Positions 28,903-37,925 of a DNA stretch of 64,000 bases are shown here, piece after piece. Below the pieces are notes generated by a model that was given only the letters and a program-made list of their open reading frames with translations, was not told the DNA's origin and did not search any database. Source of the stretch: Saccharibacillus sp. JS10 (GTDB lineage Bacteria > Bacillota > Bacilli > Paenibacillales > Paenibacillaceae); NCBI RefSeq assembly GCF_024436065.1, contig NZ_JANFNS010000003.1, forward strand, positions 248,001 to 312,000, read 5' to 3'. Position 1 is the stretch's first letter. Each line of letters opens with the position of its first letter. The position numbers and the translations under genes were made by a program.

Positions 28903-29565
28903 TTAAGGTTGCAATACCGCGTGTACGATCAAGCGATGGGTCGGATTGATCAAAGGATCGCAAGTAATCAGCGTAAGCGACGACTGTCCGACGATCGGAT
29001 TCAGTACCCATACGTCTTGCGGCTCCACAATCTGAATATTGTCGATCTCGTACGTATAGGTCTGAGAACCTTGAACGACTTCTACCGTATCGCCCACTTT
29101 GGCTTCGTTCAACCGATTGAACAGCCGCCCTTCTTTGTGCGCGCGGTGCGCGGCAATTGCCATATTGCTATCCGGTGCGCCCGCAAACCCGGTTCCGGTC
29201 ACGTGAACGGCTGCGCTTTTCATATTTTCTTGCGTAGCGCCTTCGACAATCGGCAGCTTAATATTTAATTTATCATAGCGAATCAAGCCCAGCACTTCGC
29301 CGTCTTGCGGCGCGCTAGGTTCGGTCTGGGTATCTGCATCATTTTCTATATCGCCTTCATCCAGTAAAGCCGAAATTTTCTCGTAATCCGGTACCGCCGC
29401 TTGACTGGAAATCCGGGCGACATCCAACGGATCTACGCTTTCGGCTTCGGCTTCTGCTTGTTCGAGCAGCATATTTTGCGTCCGATCTTCGAGCCAGTTA
29501 TTAACGCTAGGATAAAACAGGATACAAAGCCCGACCAAGATAATGGCATACGACCACTTTTTCAA
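28903..29565 (-). CDS. Class D-like sortase
   Basis: 220 residues. One N-terminal membrane anchor (YAIILVGLCILFYPSVNNWL), then a sortase barrel with the catalytic His in IAAHRAHKE, Cys in LTLITCDP and Arg in PTHRLIVHA. The size, N-terminal anchor and LNIKLPIVEGATQENMK stretch fit class D. Sortases join surface proteins to peptidoglycan via an LPxTG-like signal; no such substrate is encoded in the window. The start is TTG at 29565 with AAAAGGGGGAG upstream. It is the first gene of an operon with a LytTR response regulator and an AgrC-like kinase, an uncommon pairing that suggests regulated surface display. Confidence 0.92.
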   Translation of the reverse strand: MKKWSYAIILVGLCILFYPSVNNWLEDRTQNMLLEQAEAEAESVDPLDVARISSQAAVPDYEKISALLDEGDIENDADTQTEPSAPQDGEVLGLIRYDKLNIKLPIVEGATQENMKSAAVHVTGTGFAGAPDSNMAIAAHRAHKEGRLFNRLNEAKVGDTVEVVQGSQTYTYEIDNIQIVEPQDVWVLNPIVGQSSLTLITCDPLINPTHRLIVHAVLQP

Positions 29566-29704
29566 GTTCGCTCCCCCTTTTGTTTATAAAAAGTAAGGCG
29601 AAACCGCCTACGTGTTCGATAATCTCGTTAGTCTCTTATAACCGCAAAAGCACGATCTCACGCGCTTTTACGGCTCTATTCCGAGATATTTGCCACGACA
29701 TTCA

Positions 29705-31405
29705 TTAATCGGCGTCGGTCACTTGAGCAAAAGCTTCTTCGGCGCTCATCGATTGTTTGTCATCTTCTGCGCGGCGCTTGAATTCCACGCGTCCTTCGGC
29801 AGCTTCTCTACCGACAACGATACGATGCGGAATCCCGATTAGATCCGCGTCTTTGAATTTCACGCCTGCGCGTTCGTCGCGGTCATCAAGCAATACTTCG
29901 ATACCTGCGGCGCGGAACTTTTCGTACAACTCCATCGCTAGTTTACGTTGAGCTTCGTCTTTGATCGAAGCCGGAATGATATGCACGGCCGCAGGCGCAA
30001 GTTCCGCTGGCCAGATCATGCCGTTCTCGTCACAATGCTGCTCGGCGACAGCCGACAAAATACGCGAGATACCGATTCCGTAACAGCCCATGATCGCCGC
30101 TTGACGACGTCCGCCTTCATCCAAATACTCGGCGCCCAGCTTTTCGCTGTATTTCGTTCCAAGCTTGAACACATGCCCGACTTCGATTCCGCGATAAAAC
30201 TTCAATTTGCCGCTGCCGTCCGGGCTTAGATCGCCTTCGGCCGCATTGCGGAAATCGCCAACCAGATCGGCGGTGAAATCGCGCCCCGGCTGAATATGTT
30301 CCACGTGATAATCGGTCTGATTAGCTCCGGCGATTCCGCTCTCCATCGCTTGTACTTCGCGATCCACTAACAACCGTACGCCCGATAAGTTTGCCGGGCC
30401 TGCGAATCCAACTTCCGCTCCTGTACATTTTTGGACAAAGCCTGCTTCCGCAAGTTCGATACGCTCGCCGCCAAGCGCATTCAGCACTTTCGTTTCGTTG
30501 ACTTCGCGGTCTCCGCGCACGACGACCGCTACCGGTTGATCGTCGACAAGGTACAATAGCGTTTTGAAAAAGACAGACGCTTCTTGATCGAAAAAGGCAC
30601 ACAATTGATCGATGCTGTGGATATTCGGCGTATGGATCTGACTCATTGGCGGAATCTGCGCGCCGGAAGGTGTCGGTTCTTCCCAGAACATTTCGGCTTT
30701 CTCCAAGTTTGCGGCATAATCGCCGTTCTCGCTCACGACGATCGTATCTTCGCCAATATCGGCTAATGCCATAAACTCATGCGTTTCGCCTTCGCCGCCA
30801 ATTGCGCCTGCATCCGCTTGAACCGCGCGGAAATTCAGCCCTACACGCGTGAAGATACGCGAATACGCTTCATACATCGCGCGATATGTCACGTCTAATT
30901 CTTCCCAACTTCGGTCGAACGAATACGCGTCTTTCATCAGAAACTCGCGTCCGCGCAGCAGACCGAACCGCGGACGGCGTTCATCGCGGTATTTCGTCTG
31001 AATCTGATATAACGTCATAGGCAGTTGGCGGTACGAACTCACTTCTCCAGCTACCAGTGTCGTAATCACTTCTTCATGCGTGGGTCCGAGTGCAAATTCA
31101 CGGTCATGACGGTCTTTCAGTCGAATCAATTCAGGCCCGTACACGTCGTAGCGTCCTGACTTTTGCCATAATTCCGCAGGCTGCATCGCCGGAAGCAATA
31201 ACTCTTGGGCGCCGATTCTGTCCATTTCTTCGCGGACGATTTCTTGTACTTTTTTGAGAATACGAAATCCTAAAGGCAGATAGGTATAGACGCCTGAAGC
31301 TAATTGACGGATCAAGCCCGCGCGCAGCATCCATTTGTGGCTTACCGCTTCGGCATCTGCCGGGGCTTCGCGTAAAGTTGGGATCAATAATTGACTTTGT
31401 TTCAT
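29705..31405 (-). CDS. proS: Proline-tRNA ligase
   Basis: 566 residues, the size of bacterial-type ProRS. Class II motifs are visible: motif 1 near [12 protein letters not shown], motif 2 region [20 protein letters not shown] with FLMKDAYSF, motif 3 [13 protein letters not shown]. An inserted YbaK-like editing domain (about 225-400, [18 protein letters not shown]) and a C-terminal anticodon-binding domain ([20 protein letters not shown]) complete it. It charges tRNA-Pro in the cytosol and the insert hydrolyses Ala-tRNA-Pro. ATG at 31405 has GGAGAG upstream. Expression is controlled by the T-box leader at 31463-31745. Confidence 0.97.
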   Translation of the reverse strand: MKQSQLLIPTLREAPADAEAVSHKWMLRAGLIRQLASGVYTYLPLGFRILKKVQEIVREEMDRIGAQELLLPAMQPAELWQKSGRYDVYGPELIRLKDRHDREFALGPTHEEVITTLVAGEVSSYRQLPMTLYQIQTKYRDERRPRFGLLRGREFLMKDAYSFDRSWEELDVTYRAMYEAYSRIFTRVGLNFRAVQADAGAIGGEGETHEFMALADIGEDTIVVSENGDYAANLEKAEMFWEEPTPSGAQIPPMSQIHTPNIHSIDQLCAFFDQEASVFFKTLLYLVDDQPVAVVVRGDREVNETKVLNALGGERIELAEAGFVQKCTGAEVGFAGPANLSGVRLLVDREVQAMESGIAGANQTDYHVEHIQPGRDFTADLVGDFRNAAEGDLSPDGSGKLKFYRGIEVGHVFKLGTKYSEKLGAEYLDEGGRRQAAIMGCYGIGISRILSAVAEQHCDENGMIWPAELAPAAVHIIPASIKDEAQRKLAMELYEKFRAAGIEVLLDDRDERAGVKFKDADLIGIPHRIVVGREAAEGRVEFKRRAEDDKQSMSAEEAFAQVTDAD

Positions 31406-31462
31406 GTGTATTCTCTCCTTCGAAGGTATAAGTTGATGTAGCGATTTCGCTGCGATCTACGC

Positions 31463-31745
31463 AAAAAAGACATATTCGTCAGGGACGAATATGTCTTCGC
31501 GGTACCACCCTAGTTCCTTTTTTGCGCGCTAGACATGGCATATCCACGGCGGCACAAAAAAGCTTCAAGTCTGTTAACGGTAGACAGCCGATGACGTGGA
31601 AACGCCATAGCTCGCGAGGTAGGAGCTTTGCGGTTCTGCCGAGAATTCTTTCAGCGCAAATGGAATTCTTCTCTGACGGCAGCGGCGATCTTCTGGACGT
31701 GAATCCGGCGAAGAACTTTGCAAAGTATGGTCTCGGTCGTTGCTA
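31463..31745 (-). promoter_or_regulatory. T-box riboswitch leader of proS
   Basis: On the minus strand the T-box antiterminator sequence AGGGTGGTACCGCG (31498-31511) is exact. It is followed by a terminator with arms GACATATTCGTC/GACGAATATGTC and six T (31463-31495). Upstream is a stem I distal arm (AGAATTC/GAATTCT with a TCAGAGA bulge and a GCGCTGAAA loop). A CCT proline triplet followed by A at 31621-31623 is the best specifier candidate. Uncharged tRNA-Pro should pair with the leader and allow proS transcription. The 5' boundary is approximate. Confidence 0.93.
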
Positions 31746-31831
31746 TTGATCTGTTCAGTTGGTTGATCTATGTCTTTGTTTGTATCATCGAAAACGTGAT
31801 TTCGTCAAGTGTAAGGTCCGGTCTATGCCGA

Positions 31832-33310
31832 TTACGGAGTCGGTTGAACTTCGCCAGAGACTTGCGGCTGCACCGGCTGAGTCGGTACCGGCTCGCTCGG
31901 AACGATCGGTTTCGGCGTTACGGGAACCGGGCTTTTGATCGATACGGCTCCGGTATCCGGGTAGATCGTTAACGCTGCTCCTGTCGCTTGATTGATCAGA
32001 CGGACAGGTACGTAGATCACGTCTTCATACAACCTTGGCGCAGCGGTCAACGTTACTTTTTTGCCATTGATCTCAGCGTCCGTTTTCCCCAGTGTAAAAC
32101 GCAGAGTACCGGAAGTTCCGGTTGCCGTTACGGTCTTGGAACTGCCTTGCCAAGTCGGCTTATATCCGAACGCAGTCAGCAGCGGTTTGTACGAGACGTA
32201 CGTTACGCCATCTTCGTTGAAAGCGGCAAGTTTTCCTTCGATCTTTTTCCCGTCCAAAAAGACAGAGACTGGCTTAACGGTACTTTTGTTTTTCGCTGCC
32301 CATAATGCGTAACCTTCTTGCGCGATCCACAAGCCGATTTTTTTGTTACGACGCCATTCTTCGTTAAAAGCAGACACCGGAAGATTCGTCTCGCCATTCT
32401 TGATGCCGATTTCTGGCGTGAATGCCGGACGACCTAACTTTTGGATAAACCAATCCGTATAACCGCCTCCGCCATTGGAGTTGTAGCTTGGGCTAACTTG
32501 GCTATATCCGGTGAACGCGGTAAACAGATCGGCAAGTCTTTTGTCCCGTGCATAATTCACCGCAGGTGTACGGAAGTTCCAATAGAGGATACGTCCCGCC
32601 GAATGATAAGAGACGGCAATCTCTGGATCGATCTCGTACGTGAACGCGACCATCGCTTTGTTTTCTTTTGCGGTCATCGGAGCTTTGCCTTTATGCCCCA
32701 TCCAGTGCGGATAATAGTAGTTGTTGATCAGCTCTTTCCAATTGGCATCGTACTGTCGGTTCGGATCGACGCCTTGCGCGTTCGCTTTCCAACGCTTGAA
32801 GTTCCGGCTGCCATCGTTCATTGTGATCAGTGCTTGATGCACATGGGTTGGGAACGATTGAAGACCCGTTTGCTGAAGGGTTACGCCATCCGGGTTCACC
32901 ATCGGCACGAACCAAATCTTCGTTTTGCTCAAAATATCCCGGACGTCATACCCTTCGAATTTGCGATTCTCCGTATATGCCGCCGCGTATTGTTCGATCA
33001 TCTGCATATTAATCGTCGTCGTTAGCCACTCGCGAGCGTGATGGGAACCGTTGAAAAAGACCGTCGCGCTGCCGCTCCCCAGCCCAACCGCCCAAATTTC
33101 GCGTCCGTATAACGTTTTGCCTATCGATTTATATTCGATGATATCCGGGTATTTCGCCGCCAAAGCGCGAATATCTTGCGTCAATACGCCATATGTATAC
33201 GTTACGGATGGGTTCACGATTTGTGACCCCGCTGCTTGCAAACGCCCTGCCGGCGCCAAACTTAATACGATCAGAATCAACGCCATTAGCGTCATGCTTA
33301 ACTTTTTCAT
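31832..33310 (-). CDS. Secreted M14-family zinc carboxypeptidase with stalk domain
   Basis: 492 residues. Signal peptide (MTLMALILIVLSLAPAGRLQ), then an M14 peptidase domain. The zinc ligands are HHAREW (HxxE) and, about 120 residues later, the His of AVSYHSAGRIL; the catalytic Glu lies in FTPEIGIKNGE. Substrate-side residues NPDGV and WKANAQGVDPNRQYD are also present. The last 150 residues contain a copper-amine-oxidase-N-like 'stalk' (KPVSVFLDGKKIEGKLAAF, RLYEDVIYVPVRLINQATGA) and a Pro-rich tail. It likely trims C-terminal residues from extracellular peptides or peptidoglycan stems. ATG at 33310 has a GGGGGT site. It is transcribed alone, and its stop is about 90 bases upstream of the proS T-box. 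Confidence 0.92.
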   Translation of the reverse strand: MKKLSMTLMALILIVLSLAPAGRLQAAGSQIVNPSVTYTYGVLTQDIRALAAKYPDIIEYKSIGKTLYGREIWAVGLGSGSATVFFNGSHHAREWLTTTINMQMIEQYAAAYTENRKFEGYDVRDILSKTKIWFVPMVNPDGVTLQQTGLQSFPTHVHQALITMNDGSRNFKRWKANAQGVDPNRQYDANWKELINNYYYPHWMGHKGKAPMTAKENKAMVAFTYEIDPEIAVSYHSAGRILYWNFRTPAVNYARDKRLADLFTAFTGYSQVSPSYNSNGGGGYTDWFIQKLGRPAFTPEIGIKNGETNLPVSAFNEEWRRNKKIGLWIAQEGYALWAAKNKSTVKPVSVFLDGKKIEGKLAAFNEDGVTYVSYKPLLTAFGYKPTWQGSSKTVTATGTSGTLRFTLGKTDAEINGKKVTLTAAPRLYEDVIYVPVRLINQATGAALTIYPDTGAVSIKSPVPVTPKPIVPSEPVPTQPVQPQVSGEVQPTP

Positions 33311-33398
33311 AACAACCCCCTGTGTATGTATGTGTGTTGATTACATTCGTGCATGAGTTTGGCGATTCCTGCTATTTTTTTGTTTTTTGTTAGGATTC

Positions 33399-33453
33399 TT
33401 GACTTCTTTGTATACCTCGTATTACGATACATAGTAATTCTATGTATGATAAT
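33399..33453 (+). promoter_or_regulatory. PadR promoter with operator dyad
   Basis: TTGACT at 33399, an 18-base spacer and TACGAT at 33423 form a plausible sigma-A promoter. The perfect dyad ATACATAG-N5-CTATGTAT (33427-33447) overlaps the -10 and start site; it has the form of PadR-family operators. Autorepression by the adjacent PadR gene is inferred. Confidence 0.65.
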
Positions 33454-33470
33454 AAGGAGGGGGACATTGT

Positions 33471-33803
33471 ATGAAAATGAGTAAAGAACTGCTGAAAGGC
33501 TCGACCGGAACACTCGTATTGACCGTCCTTTCTGGCAAAAGTATGTATGGGTACGAATTGATTGGTGAACTAGATCGACGTTCGGATGGCGTATTTTCAT
33601 TAAAAGAAGGCACCTTATACCCGATCCTGCACGCGATGGAGGCGGAGACCTGGGTAAAGTCGCATTGGGAAGAAGCAAGCGGACGCAAACGCAAATATTA
33701 TACGGTGACCGATGCGGGGCTTAAGCAGCTTCAACTAAAAAAAGAAGAATGGCGAACATTCAGTAAAGCGGTCAATACGGTGCTTGGGGAGGGATCGGCA
33801 TGA
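33471..33803 (+). CDS. PadR-family transcriptional regulator
   Basis: 110 residues, the short PadR (PadR-s1) type. The winged helix reads LLKGSTGTLVLTVLSGKSMY, GYELIGELDRRSDGVF, LKEGTLYPILHAMEAETWVK, GRKRKYYTVTDAGLKQL. ATG at 33471 has AAGGAGGGGG upstream. It overlaps the following SEDS-like gene by 4 bases (ATGA), so it most likely controls that gene and itself through the dyad at 33427-33447. PadR repressors of this type often control membrane-stress or permease genes that carry HAAS domains, as here. Confidence 0.93.
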   Translation: MKMSKELLKGSTGTLVLTVLSGKSMYGYELIGELDRRSDGVFSLKEGTLYPILHAMEAETWVKSHWEEASGRKRKYYTVTDAGLKQLQLKKEEWRTFSKAVNTVLGEGSA

Positions 33804-35191
33804 ATCACAATGAACAAAACCAACTTGAACGTAAACAAGCGGAAGCTTTAATCGAAGATTATCTCGACCGGATGTGCAAGCAGATTCGAGCGCGAGCGTT
33901 GCACCCCGAACTTCGAGACGAAATACGCATACATATCGAAGAACTAGCAAGCGTGCAAGAAGAAGCCGGAAATTCACCGATCGAAGCTGCAACATGGGCA
34001 TTGGATCAGATGGGCGACGCCAAAGAAGTCGGCAGTTCGTTAGGACAGATCCATCGACCGAAGTTTAACTGGCTTTTGCTGATTCCGGTCGGATTGATGA
34101 TGGGGCTTGGATTATTGGCGTTATTCTCTTTAGGAGCAGCCGGGCAAGGCGTTTATGAACGGTTCAACCCGGGCTTGAATCAACTATTTTACTTCGGGCT
34201 CAGTATCATTGCGTTCGTCGTGGGTGTATTTTTCAATTACAGATGGTTACAGAAATTCGCGGTTCCTTTGTATCTGGCAACGTTCGCGTTTTCGGCAGTC
34301 GCTTTCTTTTTATCAGATTTGACAATGAACGGATTAAAAGGCTGGATTGCTTTGGGTTCTTTTATTTTCGATTGGAAAACTTGCATGCTCCTTCTGTTTT
34401 TGCTAACACTGCCGGGTATTTTTCAAAGATTACAGCTACAAAATAAAGCGAGCCTAGGTTTTCGGCAAGTGCTTGCGCTCGTTGCATTTATCTCTCCGAT
34501 CAGTCTATGTGTGTATTTCCAACTTACGCTTAGCATACCGTTCGCTATATATATCGTGGCTGCTGCGACTTTGTATGTTCGATCCGGCGCCGCGCGGTTG
34601 TATGTCTACGGTCTGCCTGTTGTCAGTCTAGCGGGAATGATGGTTCTTTATTTCCGCAACGAGCATTGGCAGGCCCGCCTTCACTCTGTTTTAAACCCTC
34701 AGTCTTCGCAGTCTTATAGTACGAACCGATATTATGTTAATGACTGGATCGCTAGCGCGATTCGCGAAGGCGGCTGGTTTGGGCAAGGATTCGGTACAGA
34801 AGTGACTAAAAGAATCGCTACCCACGCTGACTTTATCCTGCCTTATTTCACTTACATTTTCGGTTGGATTGCTGCAAGCATTCTAATTTTGTGCATGGCA
34901 TGGTTAATTGTGTTACTCACACGCACTGTGCAAAAAATTACCGATTCCCACGGGAAATTAGTGGCTCTAGGGCTAGTCGTTTTTCTTGCAGGTCAATGGA
35001 TATATGCAATCGGAGCTTCATTTAATGTACTTCCTACAACGGTAATATCCGTTCCTTTTATCGGGTACGAAGGCAGCATGAATCTGATTTACTTCGGGAT
35101 ATTCGGCTTGATTCTTGGGATTTACCGGCGTAAAGATATGATACCTACCCAAGCGATTTCGCAGACTTCTTCACCTATGACGGAAAAATAG
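33800..35191 (+). CDS. HAAS-domain SEDS (FtsW/RodA/SpoVE-like) membrane protein
   Basis: 463 residues. The first 75 residues form a HAAS/permease-prefix-like helical domain (EALIEDYLDRMCKQIRARAL, WALDQMGDAKEVGSSLG). About ten membrane helices follow. The loop EGGWFGQGFGTEV and THADFILPYFTYIFGW matches the SEDS glycosyltransferase signature (GGxFGxG ... HxDFIF), including the Asp that is essential in RodA/FtsW; the usual following Glu is not seen. SEDS proteins polymerise lipid II into glycan strands. The HAAS prefix and PadR operon partner set it apart from the housekeeping FtsW/RodA, so an accessory, PadR-controlled wall polymerase is the working idea. Confidence 0.82.
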   Translation: MNHNEQNQLERKQAEALIEDYLDRMCKQIRARALHPELRDEIRIHIEELASVQEEAGNSPIEAATWALDQMGDAKEVGSSLGQIHRPKFNWLLLIPVGLMMGLGLLALFSLGAAGQGVYERFNPGLNQLFYFGLSIIAFVVGVFFNYRWLQKFAVPLYLATFAFSAVAFFLSDLTMNGLKGWIALGSFIFDWKTCMLLLFLLTLPGIFQRLQLQNKASLGFRQVLALVAFISPISLCVYFQLTLSIPFAIYIVAAATLYVRSGAARLYVYGLPVVSLAGMMVLYFRNEHWQARLHSVLNPQSSQSYSTNRYYVNDWIASAIREGGWFGQGFGTEVTKRIATHADFILPYFTYIFGWIAASILILCMAWLIVLLTRTVQKITDSHGKLVALGLVVFLAGQWIYAIGASFNVLPTTVISVPFIGYEGSMNLIYFGIFGLILGIYRRKDMIPTQAISQTSSPMTEK

Positions 35192-35426
35192 AATTTTAAG
35201 TTCGAACATTTTAAAGTTGGCAATTTTCCATAAACATATTAAAGTGACGATATTCAAACAAGAAGGGAGTGAGAACGCTTTATGAAAACGAAACTTCATT
35301 GCTTCTCGCTCCCTTACGGAATGATTGGATTCGGCGACTTTGCTTGACGTTGCCTTGTTATTCGCGGAAAATCTAGGTAGATATGACGAGGTATGCGGAG
35401 AATTTTAATTTAGTACCGGAAAATTG
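35192..35426. other. Intergenic region with an inverted repeat and a possible tiny ORF
   Basis: AAGGGAGTGAGAA (from 35264) pairs, with one G-T, with TTCTCGCTCCCTT about 27 bases later. The loop contains an ATG (35282) that opens a 21-codon frame ending at 35347 (starts MKTKLHCFSLPY). Spacing from the nearest GGGAG is long. I see no convincing gene. Confidence 0.3.
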
Positions 35427-35495
35427 AAAAAAAGCTGTCGAGAATATTTCGACAGCTTGAAGACTTCGGAGAGTTGATTTCCGAAGTCTTTTTTT
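35427..35495. terminator. Double hairpin, terminators for both strands
   Basis: AAGACTTCGGA/TCCGAAGTCTT with seven T (35460-35495) serves the plus-strand SEDS gene. AGCTGTCGA/TCGACAGCT with seven T on the minus strand (35427-35457) serves the gene ending at 35507. Confidence 0.88.
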
Positions 35496-35506
35496 AATTC
35501 AATCGA

Positions 35507-36796
35507 TTATTTTTTGATACCTAACAGACCTTTGGTTACGCCGCTTTGCAACACTCCCGCTGTCGTTGTGGTTGTGGTTGGTGCAGTGGTTGTAGAAGAC
35601 GATGGCGCCGGTGTTGTCGTTGACACGGTCGTTGCTGGAGCCGTAGTTGTTGTCGTTGTTGCGGTCGGTGTTGTCGTTGTTGTTACGGTTGGAGCCGTGA
35701 CTGGTGTACTTGTCGTTGAAGAAGTAACGCCCAATGCGCCAGTTACATGATTAAGTGTCTGATTGACTGCACTTGTCGTATTGTTGACTGTCGTAGTTGT
35801 ATTGGCAACTGTCGTATTCACAGTGCTTACGACTGCTTCGATGACGGTCGGTGTTGGCGCAGGCGTCGGCTGCGTCGCGACCGGTGTGGATGTCGTTGGT
35901 GCTGGTTGTGTAGCCACCGGTGTTGGTGCGGCTGGCGCTGGTTCTGCCGCTACCGATGTTGGTGCTACTGGAGTCGGCGTTGATTCAGCTGCGATCGGCG
36001 TTGGCGTAGCTGTTGGCTGCGTTGCTGCCGGAGTGGTCGCTACCGGTGTCGACGTTGGTTCTGCTGCGACTGGCGTTGATGCAGCAGGCGTAGATGTTGC
36101 TTGAGTTGGCGCCGAAGTCGTTGCGACTGGTGCCGTTGCAGTCGGTGTTGAGTTAGCTTGCGCTGAAGTCGGTTGCGCCGTTACCGAAGTCGTTGCGGCT
36201 GGCGTTGCAGCAACTTGCGAAGCTGTTGGTTTCGTCGCAACAGGTGCTGTTGCGGCTACGTTGGACTGCGTCGCTGCCGGGGTTACGAAAGCTGGCGTCG
36301 GCACGCCGACCGATCCAGCTACCGATTCAGCAGAGCTAGGCGCACTTGCTGCTTTGCTGCTTCGCTGCATCTGATAGGAGTTGGAACTGATGTCCATACG
36401 CAGCTGATGCAATTGCGATTTCCAGCTTACGCCGGCTTTGGACACCTTTTGTTCAATGGCTTTGTCCGCCAGATTTTTCATCGTGCTTTTGAAGTTATCT
36501 GCATTCAATGTAAATCCAGCTGGCGCATAGATCGCTTGCAACAAATCGTATTGCTGTTTGCGATTAGTCTCGATCCGATCAAAAAACTGAGTTTTTTCTT
36601 TTTTCAATTCCGCTTCGGTACGCACGTTGCGGTCTTTATCTCGGTTCGAAAATTTATCATCCGTTTTTTTGTTGTCGTTATCGAATGTTCCGACTTTGGA
36701 TACATCTTTTCCCGGATACGCGGTTTTAGCGTTGTAATCGTTCTTGTTGGAAGAATCGAATTTGGATGCGGAAGAGTATGACGACAATGTGCTCAT
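35507..36796 (-). CDS. Unknown protein: paralogous helical domain plus long Thr/Ala/Pro tail
   Basis: About 429 residues from ATG 36796 (AAAGGGGG upstream; a TTG at 36805 is less likely). Three parts: a polar Ser/Asp/Lys-rich start; a helical domain at about 60-145 (QQYDLLQAIYAPAGF, MKNLADKAIEQKVSKAG, WKSQLHQLRMDISSNSY) shared with the product of 37139-37645; and about 290 residues of Thr/Ala/Pro/Val low complexity ending GVTKGLLGIKK. There is no signal peptide or membrane helix, which is odd for such a mucin-like tail. No known family is recognised. The DNA of the tail is repetitive and may vary in length. Confidence 0.75.
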   Translation of the reverse strand: MSTLSSYSSASKFDSSNKNDYNAKTAYPGKDVSKVGTFDNDNKKTDDKFSNRDKDRNVRTEAELKKEKTQFFDRIETNRKQQYDLLQAIYAPAGFTLNADNFKSTMKNLADKAIEQKVSKAGVSWKSQLHQLRMDISSNSYQMQRSSKAASAPSSAESVAGSVGVPTPAFVTPAATQSNVAATAPVATKPTASQVAATPAATTSVTAQPTSAQANSTPTATAPVATTSAPTQATSTPAASTPVAAEPTSTPVATTPAATQPTATPTPIAAESTPTPVAPTSVAAEPAPAAPTPVATQPAPTTSTPVATQPTPAPTPTVIEAVVSTVNTTVANTTTTVNNTTSAVNQTLNHVTGALGVTSSTTSTPVTAPTVTTTTTPTATTTTTTAPATTVSTTTPAPSSSTTTAPTTTTTTAGVLQSGVTKGLLGIKK

Positions 36797-37062
36797 TTTG
36801 AACAACCCCCTTTTGTATGTGTACGAAGCAGCTTGGTTAATGAAAGCTTACTTTTTTTGGTAAATAAAAGGAATAGGATTCCATTCCCTATCTATAAAAT
36901 CCATTTATCTCCAAAAATCAGTCTATACGGTGGGGATTTTTAACCTTCAAGACTGGTTTTTTTGCACTACTTTCGAGTTTCTTCGAAGATTCCGCTTTTA
37001 AACGACTTTCTTCTACATCGTTCTCTGCACATTGCAATCAATCTATTCACACACAATACAAT

Positions 37063-37089
37063 AAAAAAAGAAGCCGGCAACCCGGCTTC
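37063..37089 (-). terminator. Hairpin with T-run upstream of the Thr/Ala/Pro-rich gene
   Basis: GAAGCCGG-caac-CCGGCTTC followed by seven T on the minus strand; second terminator behind the 37139-37645 gene. The rest of 36806-37062 (about 250 bases) is AT-rich promoter/leader sequence without a gene. Confidence 0.75.
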
Positions 37090-37124
37090 CTATTTGTTCG
37101 CTTGCTTTGCCATTCAGCCCAACG

Positions 37125-37152
37125 AAAAAAGCCGTCTCCTATTTAGGAGACG
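37125..37152 (-). terminator. Terminator overlapping the stop codon
   Basis: CGTCTCCT-AAAT-AGGAGACG followed by six T on the minus strand. The TAG stop codon of the gene (37139-37141) lies at the loop and the start of the descending arm, so termination overlaps the end of the coding sequence. Confidence 0.85.
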
Positions 37153-37645
37153 ACTGCGATTCCACCAAATCTTTTTTTGCACTCAACAAATCGTTTCTTT
37201 TATCGTAAGCCGTCTCGCTGATCTCCACCGACACCTGGTGAAGCTCCGACTTCCATTCCACCTTCATCGAACTGCCGTCGCGAACGATCTGCTGCTCGAT
37301 CGAACGTTCCGCTAACGCCCGCATCGCGTCTTTGATCTGGCTTGGCGCCATATCCACGCGTGCTTTTTCCGCATAAAACGTCTGGAGCAACTTTTGCTGG
37401 GCAAGTCGTTCTTCCGTCATCTTTTGAATCCATTCTTCTTCGCGCTTTTTGCGATCGGCATCGCTCATCAATTCTTTTTCTTTCGTTGGGTCTTGATCCA
37501 ACTGCGTTTCGCTTTTCGAAGTCACGACTTTCGAATGATCGTTTTGCGGCATAGGACGAACAAGATCGGGATTCACAATCATAGATGGCTTATAGTCTAT
37601 CGCCCAATTTCCGGAGTCTGCTTTATTTAATGCTACCTTTTCCAT
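37139..37645 (-). CDS. Unknown protein, short paralog of the 35507-36796 product
   Basis: 168 residues, soluble, strongly charged. The C-terminal half aligns with the neighbour over about 70 residues: LLQTFYAEKARVD vs LLQAIYAPAGF, MRALAERSIEQQIVRDG vs MKNLADKAIEQKVSKAG, WKSELHQVSVEISETAY vs WKSQLHQLRMDISSNSY. The preceding part (KEKELMSDADRKKREEEWIQ) is probably helical or coiled. It has no signal peptide and no family that I recognise. ATG at 37645 has GGGAGG upstream. It lies 342 bases upstream of its paralog with two terminators between, so the two arose by tandem duplication but are separate units. Confidence 0.8.
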   Translation of the reverse strand: MEKVALNKADSGNWAIDYKPSMIVNPDLVRPMPQNDHSKVVTSKSETQLDQDPTKEKELMSDADRKKREEEWIQKMTEERLAQQKLLQTFYAEKARVDMAPSQIKDAMRALAERSIEQQIVRDGSSMKVEWKSELHQVSVEISETAYDKRNDLLSAKKDLVESQSSPK

Positions 37646-37925
37646 TTTAACCTCCCTGTGACATTTTTATTCTTAATGTAACGCCTAAGCCAGCCAATTA
37701 GCAACAATTATTTATCCGCCTTTTGACCTATGAGCTTATGTCTCATTATCCTTATCATTACAAAACTGTTACTTATCAATCTCCTTCTACACCTTGTTCG
37801 CTTATAAAAAACCCGATATAGTCAAAATATGCGTCAAAACGATGCAAATCCGGCGGTCTGACTTATGAATGTGAAGCTCGACGTTGTAATTCATCGCCGA
37901 ATGGGAAAGGAAATGTACATACCTT

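Noticed and set aside
31522-31749. 75-residue plus-strand frame in the proS leader
   Set aside because: It lies within the minus-strand T-box leader; RNA structure explains the sequence.
35514-36104. Val/Gly-rich plus-strand frames opposite the Thr/Ala/Pro-rich gene
   Set aside because: Mirror of the low-complexity coding repeats; no start signals.
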